This document shows, piece by piece, positions 22,830 through 35,456 of a DNA stretch of 64,000 nucleotides (position 1 is the stretch's first letter; every line of letters starts with the position of its first letter). The DNA comes from Gnetum montanum. Taxonomy: Eukaryota > Streptophyta > Gnetopsida > Gnetales > Gnetaceae. The stretch spans positions 436,156 to 500,155 of the forward strand of contig MNCI01017655.1 in NCBI GenBank assembly GCA_015680685.1, read 5' to 3'. The translations under genes were made by a program, and so were the position numbers. The notes beneath the pieces are model-generated. The model did not search any database, was not told the origin of the DNA, and saw only the letters and a program-made list of their open reading frames with translations.

Positions 22830-23039
22830 ATTGACTGAAAATTCATCCTCAAGTTTTAACAAAATGAGGATAGATTTCCTTACAAAATTGCGAGGTAGAT
22901 TTACATGGCTAACTTAACTATATACATGACACTTGATGTTGTAGTGGTGTTTTTAAAAAATTGACACAAGACATGATAGAATAACTTTGACATAAAATAA
23001 AATTGGATGAAGCTCGATGTAGCCTATGTAGTGCCTAGT

Positions 23040-25860
23040 GGTGGTGGCTTCTTCATCGATTGCTTACTCTTGTCATTAGGCTTCTAAAATTTATATCAGT
23101 TGAGTAGTGCCTGAAGCTTCTCCTCCTTTGTTCTTGGATCATGTACCATCCATGCTTGTTGTGGAATGTGTGATGGAGTTGGTAGAAACCTTTAATTAGC
23201 CTTAACATACCATGTTGTAAACTACCTTTTCTCTTGTTCAAATGCTCTGGCCTTGGCTTGTAACTCATGATAATTAGACAATCTTTTGGCCATATTCATT
23301 GCAACATCATTTTTCCCTTAGTGGCTAGCCTTTATTACGTCTAATTCAAAGTTTGGCACCTGATTTTTTTGTAAGGCATCTTTCTAATTTGCAAAATTAT
23401 TTTCATACAAGGAAAATATGGCTGCTACTTGTTGCTCAAGTTTATTTTTGGGCCTACTTACTGTTAACATGGCCGTGTTAGCATAACGAAGGTTAGCTAA
23501 TGCCGTGTACTATTTTAGATCTTCTATTTGTAGGTCTTTATTTTTGACTTCTACCTTGTGGATGTGAGAATAACTATCTAAGATGGGCTACCAATCTAAA
23601 TTCTGTGCTGATGTGACACTAATTTAGGCCTTAGCTATCTGGATCTCCTTCTCATTGATTTTCTTGTACATCCCTACTTAGTCACGAAAGTGTTCCTTGA
23701 GCCTCTCATGCTTCTTAGCTTCATTTGGCCATGCAGTAATCTCAATAGCTAACTTCTATCTAATTGTGCATACCTCCATCATTGAGAGGGTTTAATTTTC
23801 TCTTGCTAAGCAACTCATGTCTTGGTTAACCCTCATCAGTTGTTTTCTCAACTAATGTATGCTTTCTTCTAGGATATTGTTTTGCTTCTCAATGTTGATT
23901 AACTTGGTATTGTCTACAGCAAGTTATTTGTTTTCTTCTTGTTCTACTGTGAGTGCCTTAGGATGTGCATATGCTTATGCTTCTATTATTGAGGCATTAT
24001 ACATTACTTTATCCTTCTCATTTTTCATCTTCTTATTCTACTCTATCAGGTGGTTGATCTGCTCTATTTTGAATTGTTTAGCATAGTTTGACATAATGAA
24101 TTTAATCAGGTCTCTGTATTCAACCTTCAGGGTCATGAGCTCTTCTTGTAATATAAGGATTTTAGCTTCTACATGCTTCACCCTAGTCTTTGCCATAACT
24201 ACCTTACCCTTTATTACTATAAGTTCCAACTACATTGCAGTGACATCACTTGAAATGTTAAAAAGAGTGGTCATCACTTGTCCAATTTGCAGTAGTCAGT
24301 CTAGCACATCCTCATGATCTACAGAAGTCATTAAGCTTACAACTAACATTTGAGAATCTCTAGCTCTAGTTAGATCTACTAGTGGTTGAATAGGTATGGT
24401 GAAAGATTCTTTAGTGTGATTTGTTATCACTTCTATGGCTCCTACTACATCTTGGTGCTACATAATCACTACTGTGGCTTCTTCTCCTATTTCAAGCACC
24501 ACTTGAAATGATGCAACATTCGCAGAAATCTGTTGTGATCATTGAGCCTCTCCTCTTGACTACAAAGATATTTGTCCACTTCTAGGTTTTGTGGAAACAT
24601 TGGATTGAATGACACTATCGATCACTCTATAGAGGTTGGCCTCCTATCATGTTTTCCAATTCATAGTTTCTACAATCCATTATAGATGACTCATTGATGG
24701 TCTATAGTCCTATAGTGGTGGTGGTGGGACTTGCTATTACTACTATTCTTGTTATTGTTGCTGCTACTCTTATTGTTGGTGTTGCTAACCACTGGGACCC
24801 ACTTGCTATTATTGTTCAGTTTGTGTGGTTTTCCCAGCTTTTGTCTCTTTCTCCACTTGATCTTTCTTTGGTGGTGTTGGCTTGAGCATGTCAACATATG
24901 AGGCATTCTAAGCTTTCCTAAGGACATCATTAGTGTACCCCAAGATTCCATCACATTTGCATGACTTTCAAATTAGGCAAGGGAATGGAAGTGTGAGTTG
25001 CCCTGCCTTATTTTCCTTGTTACCTTTTGATCTCCATAAAATAGAGTTGTGTGAGATTGGTGTTATATTTTCCTAGTAGGATTGCACTTCCTTTGGTTGC
25101 ATAGGTGGATAACATGTTGAGTCTTTTTGCATAAAATAGATGATATATTCCAATTTTAAAATATATTCTTTCCTCTAGAGTTAGTTCATTGTACTCCTTA
25201 TCTTCTTTACCATATGCTTTTCTCAGCCATTGTTTTTTGATTTTTGTGTTTGATCTAGTGGATAGATGTGCTAACCTTGCCCATTCATTGGGCATATTCA
25301 GAGCTTCTTCTATTACCTTCACTGAGTATGAAATGGAGACTCCCTCTATGTTGATCATAACATCTTCTTCTTTATTATGCTAGAATTGGTAGGTCTCCCC
25401 TAGATACCATTCACCACTATTTGATAAGATGGGCCATAGAAGTAACATTTAGAGTTGTGTCCTTACTACCTATGGAACAAATTGTATGAATGGACCAAAG
25501 TTCATTTCCACAATCATTATGATTAGGAGCAATTGCTTACTAACATTGCTCTTGATCAGCAATGTCAACAAGAAATTGCTGACATTGTTGTGATAGTGTG
25601 AGGCACTATCCTTATTCTTGTGGTCCTTCTACCTCTACTTGGACTGATTATCTTATAGTACCTGTTGGATACAGAAGGATTGAGCCTCCTACTCTGCATG
25701 CTCTATTTGGGGCTCTTGTTCCCTTGTTTGGCCTCTTCCACAACCTCTTGGTCTCTTGCTTGCTAGTTGTGGAAGTTCACCTTATGAACCTCTCTTTGGT
25801 ATCATTTTCAATCAATCAAGGGTTTGGATTTACTAAAGTGTCATCATAAATTCCTAACAC
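23040..25860 (-). pseudogene. Extra 3' ORF of G: globular domain plus coiled coil
   Basis: On - from about 25850: a basic GRGQTREQEPQIEHAE stretch, then GPFIQFVP, EWYLGETYQF and the best-preserved part at 25020-25358. That part reads INIEGVSISYSVKVIEEAL, WLRKAYGKEDKEYNELTLEE and IYHLFYAKRLNML. A His/Ser/Asn-rich low-complexity segment follows (24691-24954). Then comes a long heptad-like region (24229 to about 23060) with VKHVEAKILILQEELMTLK and LEQQVAAIFSLYENNFAN. It ends near 23040. The position after integrase is where Athila elements carry an env-like ORF, but I see no signal peptide or transmembrane segment. The layout (N-terminal domain, then coiled coil) resembles plant transposon-associated proteins of the Transposase_28 or plant-mobile-domain kind. 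Function unknown. Confidence 0.6.
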
Positions 25861-27620
25861 TTCTATACCTTACACATATCCTTAGTTACATTAAGTTCTC
25901 AGTTCATTATGACTGTAGAGTTAAGAAATGTTCAAAAAGTAACCCCTTTAGAACTTTTCTATGGCTGAAGATAATATGTATGGTTGATTAGGAGTCATGT
26001 TAAAGTTTTTTTGGCCTTTATATGAATGATTTTATTTAAAAAATTCTTCATACTCTTCTTTAAACTTACCCTTATAATACCTTCTAATGTTAGAGATTTT
26101 GAAAAATTGACTTAGATTTCCTCATGAATAAGATGAGCACTTAGGAATCAAATAGATTTGAAAATCACAAAAATCAGAGTGATAATGTGCAAGTTATGGA
26201 TTGGGGAAGCTAGGAGGTTAGAGCTCAAATTGGAGAAGAAAACTAGAAAAATCTTCCTAGACTCAAATATGACAAATGATGAAAATTTGGCTAAGTGTTC
26301 ACATAAACTTCAATATCAGAGGCCAAAAATTCACACTTTTTGATAATTTTTGAGGATTAAAAATGAATAATTTTGAATGTTTAGAAGGTATAAAGCATGT
26401 TCAGAGGATCTTGGACTATGGATAATGCATATTTTTCAAGAATTTGACATGGAATGTTTCTAAAGAAGGAATCTTGGGCTATGAAAGTTCATGAAATGTT
26501 GATAAGATGGATGAGAAGGGTAATGAGTTCATATTGTTGAAACAGATAGTTCAATGATTTGAAAAGTTTTTATTGATGTTTATTAGTGTTGGAAGGATTA
26601 AGATGATGTGGAATCACTTAGCATGTATAAGATACAACAGTTATACAAGTGGGTCATCCCCAAAGTAGGCTTCAGTCCTTAATGCCTGTATATAACCACA
26701 CCTAAAAGTGACCTTAGGAACTTAAGGAGTTGAATGTAATGCATACCTATTAGGAGAAACACTCATGTTAGTATGACAAAATTAGGAAAATTATACTATG
26801 TTACACAAAACCACAAGTTATGATCATTCATACAATGAGATGAAATGGACTTAGAAGGGTTTGTAGAAATTGGGATGTCAGGTAACTTACCATAGGCATC
26901 ATGAATTCTTGTGTTTTATTAGTGCTTAAAGTAATCATTAGCCTTTCTATCCAAGATTCAAACCAAGTCAAAACCACATTTCAATGACATTGCATTGTTT
27001 GATCTCTTGGAATTACAACTATAAGACTACTACAATTGCTAAGAGTACTATCACAGGGGTTCATTCATTATAATTTTTATGATTTTTTTTATTTTTGAGA
27101 AGCTACCTACCTTTAAGCATGATTAAAATGTCCTTCTATTGGGATCCCCAGAAATTTATTTTGTGCATGAGTTTTATTGTTATCCATGTCAACCTTACCA
27201 GACTACCTTTAGGCATGGGTAACATGTCTTTCTAGTGACATGGTAAGGCAACACTTATTTAACTATTACTTCCATTTGTTGTTAGATCTACAAGGATATA
27301 ATGCAACCTATGCAACAAGATAAAACTAATAGAAGTAATCCAAGAGAGCCAAAAAATTTCCTTGATGTCACATCCTTTACATTTCCACTTGGTTCTTCTC
27401 TTTTTGATCTAGACATAATGATCACAAATTTATTCTTAGTTTTATGGTGAAAATAATATCATTATGGCCATGGTAAGAATCTCTTATTAATGGAATGAAT
27501 GGATGAATTTTGTGGTCTCACTATTCAAATAATCAATCCCTTATGTCTTGATAACATAGGAAAATCTTCACCTTATTGCGCTACATCTTGCCTTATTTTG
27601 GATGTTTTTTATTAGTAATC
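25861..27620 (-). other. Non-coding spacer of G
   Basis: Between the integrase end and the extra ORF. I see no coding similarity on either strand. Confidence 0.45.
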
Positions 27621-27639
27621 AAAATTATTTACAAAGGAA

Positions 27640-27840
27640 ATAAAAACAAAGTATGAAAAGGATGAGAAAGATAGTAAAATTTAGATAAAGATGTAAAGAA
27701 TGAAAGATGTTAAAAGAATGAAAAATTATTAAAGAATTGAAAAATGTGAAAGAATATAAAAATTTAAGAAATGGAAAAATATAAAAGAATGAGAAAGTAT
27801 TGAAGAAAGTGAAAAATGAAAAGAAAAGAAAAAATTCAGT
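27640..27840. repeat. A-rich degenerate repeat
   Basis: Variants of GAATGAAAAATnTnAAA and AAAGAATG recur every 15-25 bp. The long hydrophobic - ORF here is a by-product of the T/C-rich complement. Confidence 0.7.
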
Positions 27841-27850
27841 GAAGTACCTA

Positions 27851-29100
27851 CTATTCCAGGTTAACACACCCATGACTATCATTAGGATCAGTTAAATGGA
27901 AGATAGAACAAGTAGAAGACTGTTGGGTATACTCCTTGGAATATTTGTAATAAGATTTGACTTGTTGGATATTAACAAGAAAAAAATTATGTGGATAGGA
28001 TGGATGGTAAATATGTAAGGCACCAGATGGATAAGTGGCTTGAAAAATGTATGGATCCTTCCAAAGTATTTGGAATTTAGCTATTTGGGGTACATGGTGA
28101 GGATTATAGTAAAGGACCTTATCACTTGGTTGTATAGTTACACGCCTTATCTGTGTATTGTGCCTAAGTTTGGAGTAATGCTTATGAATCTTACTACTCA
28201 TGAGTTCTACAAGCTTATTCTCATATTAAGATTTAAATTCATGAGACATTCTTGTTGGGCTAAGCTCAAGTTAAGGTTAAGTACATTGGCAATAGCTAGA
28301 GTGTAGAGCTCTATCTGGATTTGAAGCATCGACAACTTGTCATAAACTAACTCATATGGTGAGTAACCTATGGGTAGTTTCTAGGATGTCCTATAGGCCC
28401 ATAGAGCTTCATTTAGTGTAGTTCTTTGGTCCTTTCTAAACCTACTAACTATTCTATTAAGTATCCTAGTAATTTCGCGGTTAGTCACTTCGGCTTGACC
28501 ATTTTCTTGGGGATGATATGGTGTTGTTAGCTTATGGTTTACCCCAAGTTGTTGCATGAGATTTTTGAATGTAGCACCAGTGAAGTGAGTTCCATTATCT
28601 AATATGAGCATTCATGGTACTCCAAATCTATTCACCACATGTTGTTGGAAAAATATTGCAACTGTCTTTGTTGTATAGTCTTTTACTACTTCTGCCTCTG
28701 CCCACTTCGTATAGGAATCCATAGTCACAATTATGTATCCTTTTCCATTTGACATCAATGTTATGGACCCCATAAAGTCAATTTTCCATATGTCAAAAGG
28801 TTCAAATGGTTGTATCTAGTGTTGTAGTCCTTCGTATCTAGTTGTAACTCCTCTATCTCTTTGGCATTTCTTATAACATTGTGCAAAATTGTGGGCATCT
28901 CTAAACAAGGTAGGCCAAAAGTAGCCTACCATCATTAACTTCAGTGCCATCCTACACCCTGCATAGTGGCCACCACATGGGCCTTCATGGACATCTTGTA
29001 AGATTCTTTGTTATTCACAGTCTAGCACACATCATCTAATGAGCTAATCGACACAAATCTTGTATAAATTACCATTTATTTCCATATTTCTTTTGCTCTG
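27851..29100 (-). pseudogene. pol: Integrase of G
   Basis: On -, the zinc-binding region (about 29000-28850) shows a GGHYAG-type block and paired Cys. The core follows: DFMG (about 28770), DSYTKWAEAEVVKDYTTK (about 28700), then an open stretch 28381-28611 with LILDNGTHFTG and HPQENGQAEVTNREITRILN. The three acidic residues of the DDE triad are all present, unlike the + copy at 2997-3344. Then LPIGYSPYELVY and a C-terminal segment 27851-28201 with LWKDPYIFQATYPSGALHIY and VNIQQVKS. Integrase would insert the cDNA. Stops remain at about 28950, 28790 and 28380. Confidence 0.88.
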
Positions 29101-29152
29101 TGAAGGAATTTTTCTCATTATTTCTGAGTCCATTCAGGAGGAAGCTCTTGTG

Positions 29153-29730
29153 TTAATATATAGTTAGGTATTTTGTAGTCCATGACCTTCTTGTTTCATT
29201 CACAGCATGTACTATTTTGATAAATAGATCCTCATTGAGAAATTGATCTAATAAAGGTTCTACTTGATCTTTGAGATCCCATTTTATCCTTGATAGATGA
29301 TTAGCTACTACATTTTTTCCTTTTTTGTCGATCATTGTGATGTCAAATTCTTGCAAAATTAGAAGCCATCTTATCACTTTGGGATTGACTATTGGTTTAT
29401 TCATAAGAAATGATATGGCACTATGATAGGTGCGGACATAAATTTGATATCTGTACAAATAATGTTTGAACTTCTCAAGAACATACACCATGATCATCTA
29501 ATTATAGTAAGGTATCTATTGATCATCTAATTATGTCAGTGCTACACCAAGTGCATAGTTGGAAGCATTGGTCATGATATGAAAAGGTCTTGACCAATTT
29601 TGAACTTGGAGGATTAGTTTCTCCACTAGTTTTTGCTTCAAATTTTTGAATTCATTTTCACATGAATTTGTCCATTCAAAGGGTGCATCCTTCTTCATGA
29701 GTTCCATGAGTGGTTTGGCTATGTTTCAAA
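29153..29730 (-). pseudogene. pol: RNase H of G
   Basis: The open part 29153-29497 reads MIMVYVLEKFKHYLYRY, YHSAISFLMNKP, RWLLILQEFDI and ANHLSR. This is the end of the gypsy RNase H domain plus the start of the linker to integrase. The same segment is present at 2300-2500 in the + Athila fragment. The upstream connection to RT (29730 onward) is readable only in pieces such as EWTNS-like and LKTLSYHD-like blocks. Confidence 0.82.
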
Positions 29731-29799
29731 AATTTTCTATGAATCTTATATAGTATCCCATGTGGCCTAAGAATGATGTTGCATTTTTCACTGTTTGTG

Positions 29800-30720
29800 G
29801 CCTTTGAGTCATATTCTAGATGCCTCTAATCTTTTCATGATCTATCTTGATACTTTTTTGGGAGACTTTATGTCCCAACACTATACTTTCCTAGACCATG
29901 AGATGGCTCTTTTGCCAGTGAGCTTAAGATTAGTTTTGACACAACTTTTCAGTACTTGCTCTACTTAGTCCAATGATTGTTTGAAATTTAGCTTGTACAT
30001 AAAAAATCATCCATGAATAATTCTACCACATTTACAATTTGATTTAAGCACTAGTCTTTGGAAGGTGGCTAGTGCATTGCAATGATTGAAGGGCATCTAC
30101 TTGTAGGAAAATGTTCCCCATGGACTCATGAATGTTGTTTTCTCCTAGTCTTTAGGTGCACTATGAATCTAATTATATCTACTATATCCATCTAGAAAAT
30201 TATAATATTCATGTCCTACAATGGTGTTTAGGACTTGATCAACAAATGACAAAGGAAAGTGATCCTTGAATGTAGCAGCGTTTAACATCCGAAAGTCAAT
30301 GTAGACTCGTCATTTTCCTCCTTCTTTGGAATAATCACTAAAGTACTGACCCATTACTATTTTCAATAGGATATATGAATCTTGCCTTTAGCAATTTTTC
30401 CAAATCTTGCTTGACTACTTATTTTAGTTTCATATTGAGCCTTTGTTGAGGTTGATGTTGTGGTTTGACTATAGGGTTAGTATATATCTAGTGTTGGCAA
30501 ATGTGCAGATCAATCCCTATGATCTCATCATAAGACCACACAAAGGCTATGGGCCATATCTTTATCACTTCTAGCAGCTTCCTTTTTTGTTCTTCTTTCA
30601 AAGTGATATTGATTCTGACCAACTTCTTATTGTTTAAAAATGCATATTCCAATGTTTTCGGTAGGGCCTTTAGTTCCAATGGATCTAGTTCTAGAGTGTC
30701 TGGAATCTCCAAACAACTCT
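29800..30720 (-). pseudogene. pol: Reverse transcriptase of G
   Basis: The open start (30488-30712) has LELDPLELKALPKTLEYAFL, KRKLLEVIKIWPIAFVWSYD and IIGIDLHICQH. This is the Athila-type N-terminal block before RT. Downstream, over several frames, are VVKQDLEKLLKARFIYPI, the FLDG region near 30200 and LFMDDF at about 30020. The last is the catalytic x-M-D-D motif, still intact. Frameshifts and stops occur throughout. It is colinear with protease upstream and RNase H downstream. Confidence 0.85.
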
Positions 30721-31059
30721 AGTCTATCTATTCTTCTTAATTTGTTTGTGAGTGGAAGTGTCTTTTCCTTAATTTCTCTAACTTATCAATTTCTTGAATG
30801 TAGGCACTAACAATTTATTTCTTTGGTTCCATGTACTTGTAGGATTTTGTATCTTCATTTGTGATCAGCCACTGGGTGCCTTCTTGTGATGTGGCTACCA
30901 CATATAGATAATTTTTCATACATACTTCTTCTACATATTTATTACATGCTTTGGTGTCATCTCATCTAATAGCCCATATTCTTTGCACACAGTTACACCC
31001 ATTATTGCCTTATGCGATACATGAAACTCTTCATCTTTGTATGATGCCAACTTTGTCTT

Positions 31060-31410
31060 CCTTGGAAATCTCCAAGAACAAGCCATGAATTACAAGCTTA
31101 GTGTCAATAGTGCTAAGCCAAGCTCTTCCCATAATAATTGAAAATTCTCCGTTATTTTTTTCCACATGAATGACTAGAAAATCTGTAGGGTAAGACTAGC
31201 CATTGATGGTTGTAATCACATCATCCACTTGTCCTAGTGGAACTATGATTAACTAGTCTGCAAGCTCTAATCAGATGTTACTCTTCTTTAGTAGTGGTAG
31301 ATTTTAGGCTTGGTACATGTCTTGGGAGATCAAGTTCACTCTTGACCTAGAATCAAGTAGAGCTTTGCATGGCTTTTGTCCTACTATTTGAAGGTAAACT
31401 AATGGACTTC
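31060..31410 (-). pseudogene. pro: Protease of G
   Basis: Blocks on -: VGQKPCKALLDSRSRVNLIS (active-site DSG changed to DSR), then PLGQVDDVITTING, and IIMGRAWLSTIDTKLVIH, matching the ILGRPFL-type end of gypsy proteases. About five stops. Inactive. Confidence 0.8.
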
Positions 31411-32089
31411 CTAGATAAGTTCACTTTGTGGAAGAGCCCCTACCTTTATTCAATGAGTGATTGTATGAGTAATCATGATAGTCATGACATTTAGAGTTGA
31501 TGAAGATGAAATTTTATTATGTTTAGAAGGATTGGATGTAGATGGAGTGGAAGTAGATGTGTTTTTCATTGGTTGAATCAGTTTAGGACTTGTTTGGAAG
31601 AATGGTTATTTCTTGGTTTGTGATTCATATGTAATCTCCTCCTGTTGTGTACTAACCTCATTGTTTGTGTTCTTTTGCTGTGGTTGTTATGATAGTTCCC
31701 CTTGGATAATAGGAGATGGCACTAGTGGTAGAGGATTCAAGTGTTGATTTGAACTAGCTGTTGATGAATGCATGTATGGGTTTTGATCTATTCTTGGTGG
31801 TGTTGGTTTGTGGTACTCTATGTGGTAGTATTGTGGAGTTTGGACAATAGCATTACCAGGAGAGATTGAATGTTGTACAAAATACCCATGTGGATTTAGC
31901 TACCTATATGAATATTATTGTTAAGGTGGTGGCATAGCCCATGATTGGGGTTGTTGCCATAATTGATAGTATTTTTCTTTTGCTTATCGCAAAGCTATGT
32001 TGGGATAGCACATGGGTTGGAAGTTTTGCCTATATTTATCTTGAGGATAAGGTAACCTTTTGGGCATCTATTTTTTAAGAAATATTAGA

Positions 32090-33010
32090 TCAAGTGCATA
32101 TGCCCCTATCTCCTAGAAATGTACCATTATTGGACAACATCCTTTGGGATGTTTGTACAACACATCCTTCCTTATTGGTGGAGCTTGTGTCTAAATGCTC
32201 AACCATTGAAGCCATTTTGTCCTTCCATCCAAAATATTTCTTCTTTTTCTTGTCTTTGCCTTTTCCAAAGGCTTGCTCTACTCTCTCCTCCACAATCTTT
32301 AGGGTTGTTATACATCTCTCATCAAATGAGTCCCACATTTTTTCTAGCTATGCTACTACATCGATGATAGATTTTTGGATTGGTAGAGTTTTCTTTTGAA
32401 TTTCTTGATCCAAGGTCTCATCCTCCTATGTGTCACAAACTAGTGCATTCCTTTTCTTAATAGATGGGTCTCTATTATACTCTTTAGATGATTCTCTCTT
32501 TCATAATTCACCTTCCTCCTTGGCCACTTGATCAATTAATCTTTGGATTTGATGGATAGACATTTTAGATAATTGACCTTGGGTATAAATCCCAAGGGTC
32601 TCTTTGGTCTTGTTTCATAACCCATCTAGAATGTGCCTTAGTTGCTCCTGCTATGAGAATCCATGACCTAGGAATTTGCATAGTAGTAAATAGTATCTTC
32701 CCATTACTACATTAAGGGTTTCATGAGTCCCTTACTTCCATCCTTGGATTTGTTTTCTTAAGTTAGACACCAGTGAGTAGGTTTGGTACTTATAATTGAA
32801 GATCTCTAGCATGGTACTTCATCTTCTAATTGATTCAACTTTGAGGGACCTGTACTAGCTTTCTAACTCTTTTACAAGTGTTTGTGGGAACAATTTGAAC
32901 TTCTGTAGATTACTTCCAATGTTTTTAATGATGTAAGCATTTTGGGAAGCTTGGAGATGATGTTGTGAATTAGAATTATAACCACCTTCAAATCTTGACA
33001 TGTTATTCAT
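32090..33010 (-). pseudogene. gag: gag of G
   Basis: On -: FKLFPQTLVKELESWYRSLK, YSLVSNLRKQIQGWKQG-like, and FLGHGFS followed by a helical end. This follows the Athila gag pattern (FP-SL...W..SLP...SW, then F.R......G..DW). The open C-terminal part 32090-32338 has VEERVEQAFGKGKDKKKKK and MASMVEHLDTSS. Between gag and protease (31410-32090) is a Thr/Ser/Gln-rich linker. No zinc knuckle is seen. Confidence 0.8.
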
Positions 33011-34106
33011 ATCAAGCCATTTGATATGACTATCCCTCAGGTGCTTGGTTGAAATGTGTACAACTTCCTAGATGTTTATCATGCTATAGGTTATATCTAG
33101 GGGTTCATCATCATAATTAAGTTCACATGCTCTATTGTAATGATGCCTCCTTCTATGTTCATGCCTTATTCAATCCTCTCTTCAATCCATTCATATTCTT
33201 TGCTCATACCCTTCATTGTCTATATCAGAGTGTCTTGAATGATGGTCATGAGTCCTTCTTTCTTCTCTATCATAATCTCGATACCTATATCTTCTTTTTG
33301 CAGAGTTCACCAATGATCATGATGAGGTAGATGAGGTAGTAGTAGAATGGTGCTAGCTTTTCCTCCTTTCATGACTCACGTGTTCTCCTTCGTAAGGTCA
33401 AATGAGAACTCTTAGCCTTGAGTCCTACTTACACTTTGAATTAGTAACCTCCCTCCTAGGTGTCTCTGCTAGAGTGGAATGAAGTTGAACTTTGCTAGGT
33501 TCCTCAAGTATGATGATAGGTATTTTTGAAGGCTCTTAATGATTTTTATGGAGTTGTTATATGATGAATTCATTAGCATCAAGTGCTTTCAAGACAATGG
33601 AAGTGTTGACCTACTTCCCTTTGTTGTGTACATGTTTGATTTCCATAGCAACATATTTCCTTATCTACTCCTTTTTGGGTTCATAGGGTCTTGTCATGTG
33701 ATGAGTCACATGGTACCCTTTCTAAATTTGGTCCAAAAGCATTTCCCTTAAGATAGTTTGGATCATGGTAAGTGTTGCACATTCTAGTGGTAGGACTATG
33801 TTGCCTTGTATGTCTCTCCATCTCATTTGTCTATCCTGATGAAAGATAAAAGTAAAATCTCAATAATAAGTATTAGCATGAACATAAGTGATTCTTGTTT
33901 GCATTGGCATCCTTTATTCTTCTTCTTCATGGATTCTATCATTGCTTCTTTGTGGTTCCTTGGCAGGTGATATTGTATTCTTGCTTGAAATCATGTTGTG
34001 GTTTAAGATGTTTTTTTAAGTGTGCTTACCTTAGAGTTATGAATTTTAACATTGAGTTTTGATACAATGAACTTTGTGAAATCAATTATTTAGCATGCAT
34101 TGACTA
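33011..34106 (-). other. Leader of G
   Basis: Sequence between the primer site and gag. No coding similarity recognised. Short + ORFs at 33127-33330 and 33539-33751 look like chance. Confidence 0.5.
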
Positions 34107-34107
34107 G

Positions 34108-34125
34108 TTCTTGGCAACAACACCA
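34108..34125 (-). other. Primer-binding site of G, Asp-tRNA type, deaminated
   Basis: On -, TGGTGTTGTTGCCAAGAA directly after the LTR. It equals the Athila-type site TGGCGCCGTTGCCGGGGA with only C-to-T and G-to-A changes, the signature of methyl-cytosine decay. Confidence 0.75.
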
Positions 34126-34126
34126 A

Positions 34127-34977
34127 TGATGAGCAGTGGAGTAATCCAACACCCAACCATAGAAGTCATAGGTGTTCATGCATGACCAAATTGTAATCCA
34201 TAGATGAGGTAATGTGATTATGCTAGTAGTTTGTTAAAGTTTGAGACCATTGTCTTTTCACATGAGCTAGTGAAATCTATGGGTATGATTTAACTCACAG
34301 TGAGGTATATGATAATTGATGTTGATAGGCCATTGCTACTTCTGTGAACATGGTGAAGTAAAAAGAGTTATCAAACCTAAGTCTAACTAAAAGAGTAAAC
34401 AAATCTATTCTATTTTAAGGTGATGAGTATTTAATCTTGAGCTTCATTACATACCCTAGGCTTTGTGCAACTATTACTGGGATTACCAAGTACTTTGCTA
34501 CTAGGTGAACTAAGCGATAACACTATTGGGTTATCAAGTAATAATACTTAAGTGCTTGAGATCAGTGTACTCATTCTACTTAATAATAATAATGGTAAAG
34601 TGCATGGAAAAGTAAACATTAACTAAGAAAATAGTAAACATTATTCTAAGTAAAATAATAAACTAGAAGAATGCTACAATAGTATTAAATAGCTTGATCT
34701 TTATTGTTGGTCACACTTGTGTCGAAGTACAAGATGATCGAATAAAGATTTTGTATACCACATTCCACTACACTGCAGGCATACACACTTCTAAGTGCTT
34801 AGAACAAAAATCACAAAAATAAACTACAAGAGTTAGACTACTATTAAATGAAAACTTCTACAGATCTATGTGCCGAAGTGCTGTATTTATAGGCTAGCAC
34901 ACATCCCACAATATCGCATATATGAAAACGTAGCTAGTGATATGATATCGTAGTCCTTAAAAAACTTGACTTTATCA
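34127..34977 (-). mobile_element. 5' LTR of G
   Basis: 851 bp; on - it begins TGATAAAGTCAAG and ends CTCATCA. CCTATAAATACAGC on - (34881-34894) is the TATA region. It is followed outward by ACTAG, the target duplication. Confidence 0.92.
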
Positions 34978-34982
34978 ACTAG

Positions 34983-35456
34983 TAATGCATTTGTAACCTT
35001 TCTATTCATTTTTTTTATTATAGTAGTTATACCTTAGTTTATACTTTATTTGCTTAATTACTTTACACTTCACATGTTGCAAATGTTTTTGCCTTATAGC
35101 CTTATGTTTTATCAATGTAGCCTTATTATATAGTAAAATACAAAACACAGACAACATACATAAAACTAAAAATGATAAAGCATATTGGAAAAATCTTAAA
35201 ATAATAAGTATAACCAAAACATCCATAACCCCCAACCATAGTTACATAGTATGACAAAAGTTCAATCATCAAGAACATATAAAATAAATAAGAGTCTAAT
35301 AGCCATGGCTACACTGTGTAGCAATAAAATAATTAAAAATCACTCATCTCAGTAGTCTATCGATGCCTAAAAATAGCAAATGAATATCTAATATAATAAC
35401 CATGACATCAACACTATAATCAGTAATAACTGAAAGAAATGATGAAGTTGGTAGGA
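34983..35456 (-). other. 3' flank of the antisense gene, proximal part
   Basis: On -, from the stop codon downward, this stretch matches + 45495-45930 inside M: both run TCATTTCTTT, GCTACAYAGTGTAGCYATGG and TTATGGAYRTTTTGG in the same order. It is therefore part of a repeated 3' untranslated or downstream region and does not belong to G. Confidence 0.7.

Larger units (their letters stand above)
21953..34977 (-). mobile_element. G: complete Athila-type Ty3/gypsy element
   Basis: 13,025 bp with LTRs at 21953-22818 and 34127-34977 and 5-bp target duplications ACTAG at 21948-21952 and 34978-34982. On -: 5' LTR, Asp-type primer site, gag, protease, RT, RNase H, integrase, an additional long ORF, polypurine tract, 3' LTR. 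The RT block PLELKALPKTLEYAFL is typical of the Athila lineage. The two LTRs differ at very roughly one base in ten in the first 200 bp, mostly transitions. All ORFs are disrupted. Confidence 0.93.

Noticed and set aside
27625-27882. Hydrophobic ORF on - that looks like membrane segments
   Set aside because: It is the T/C-rich complement of an A/G-rich simple repeat, with no gene context.
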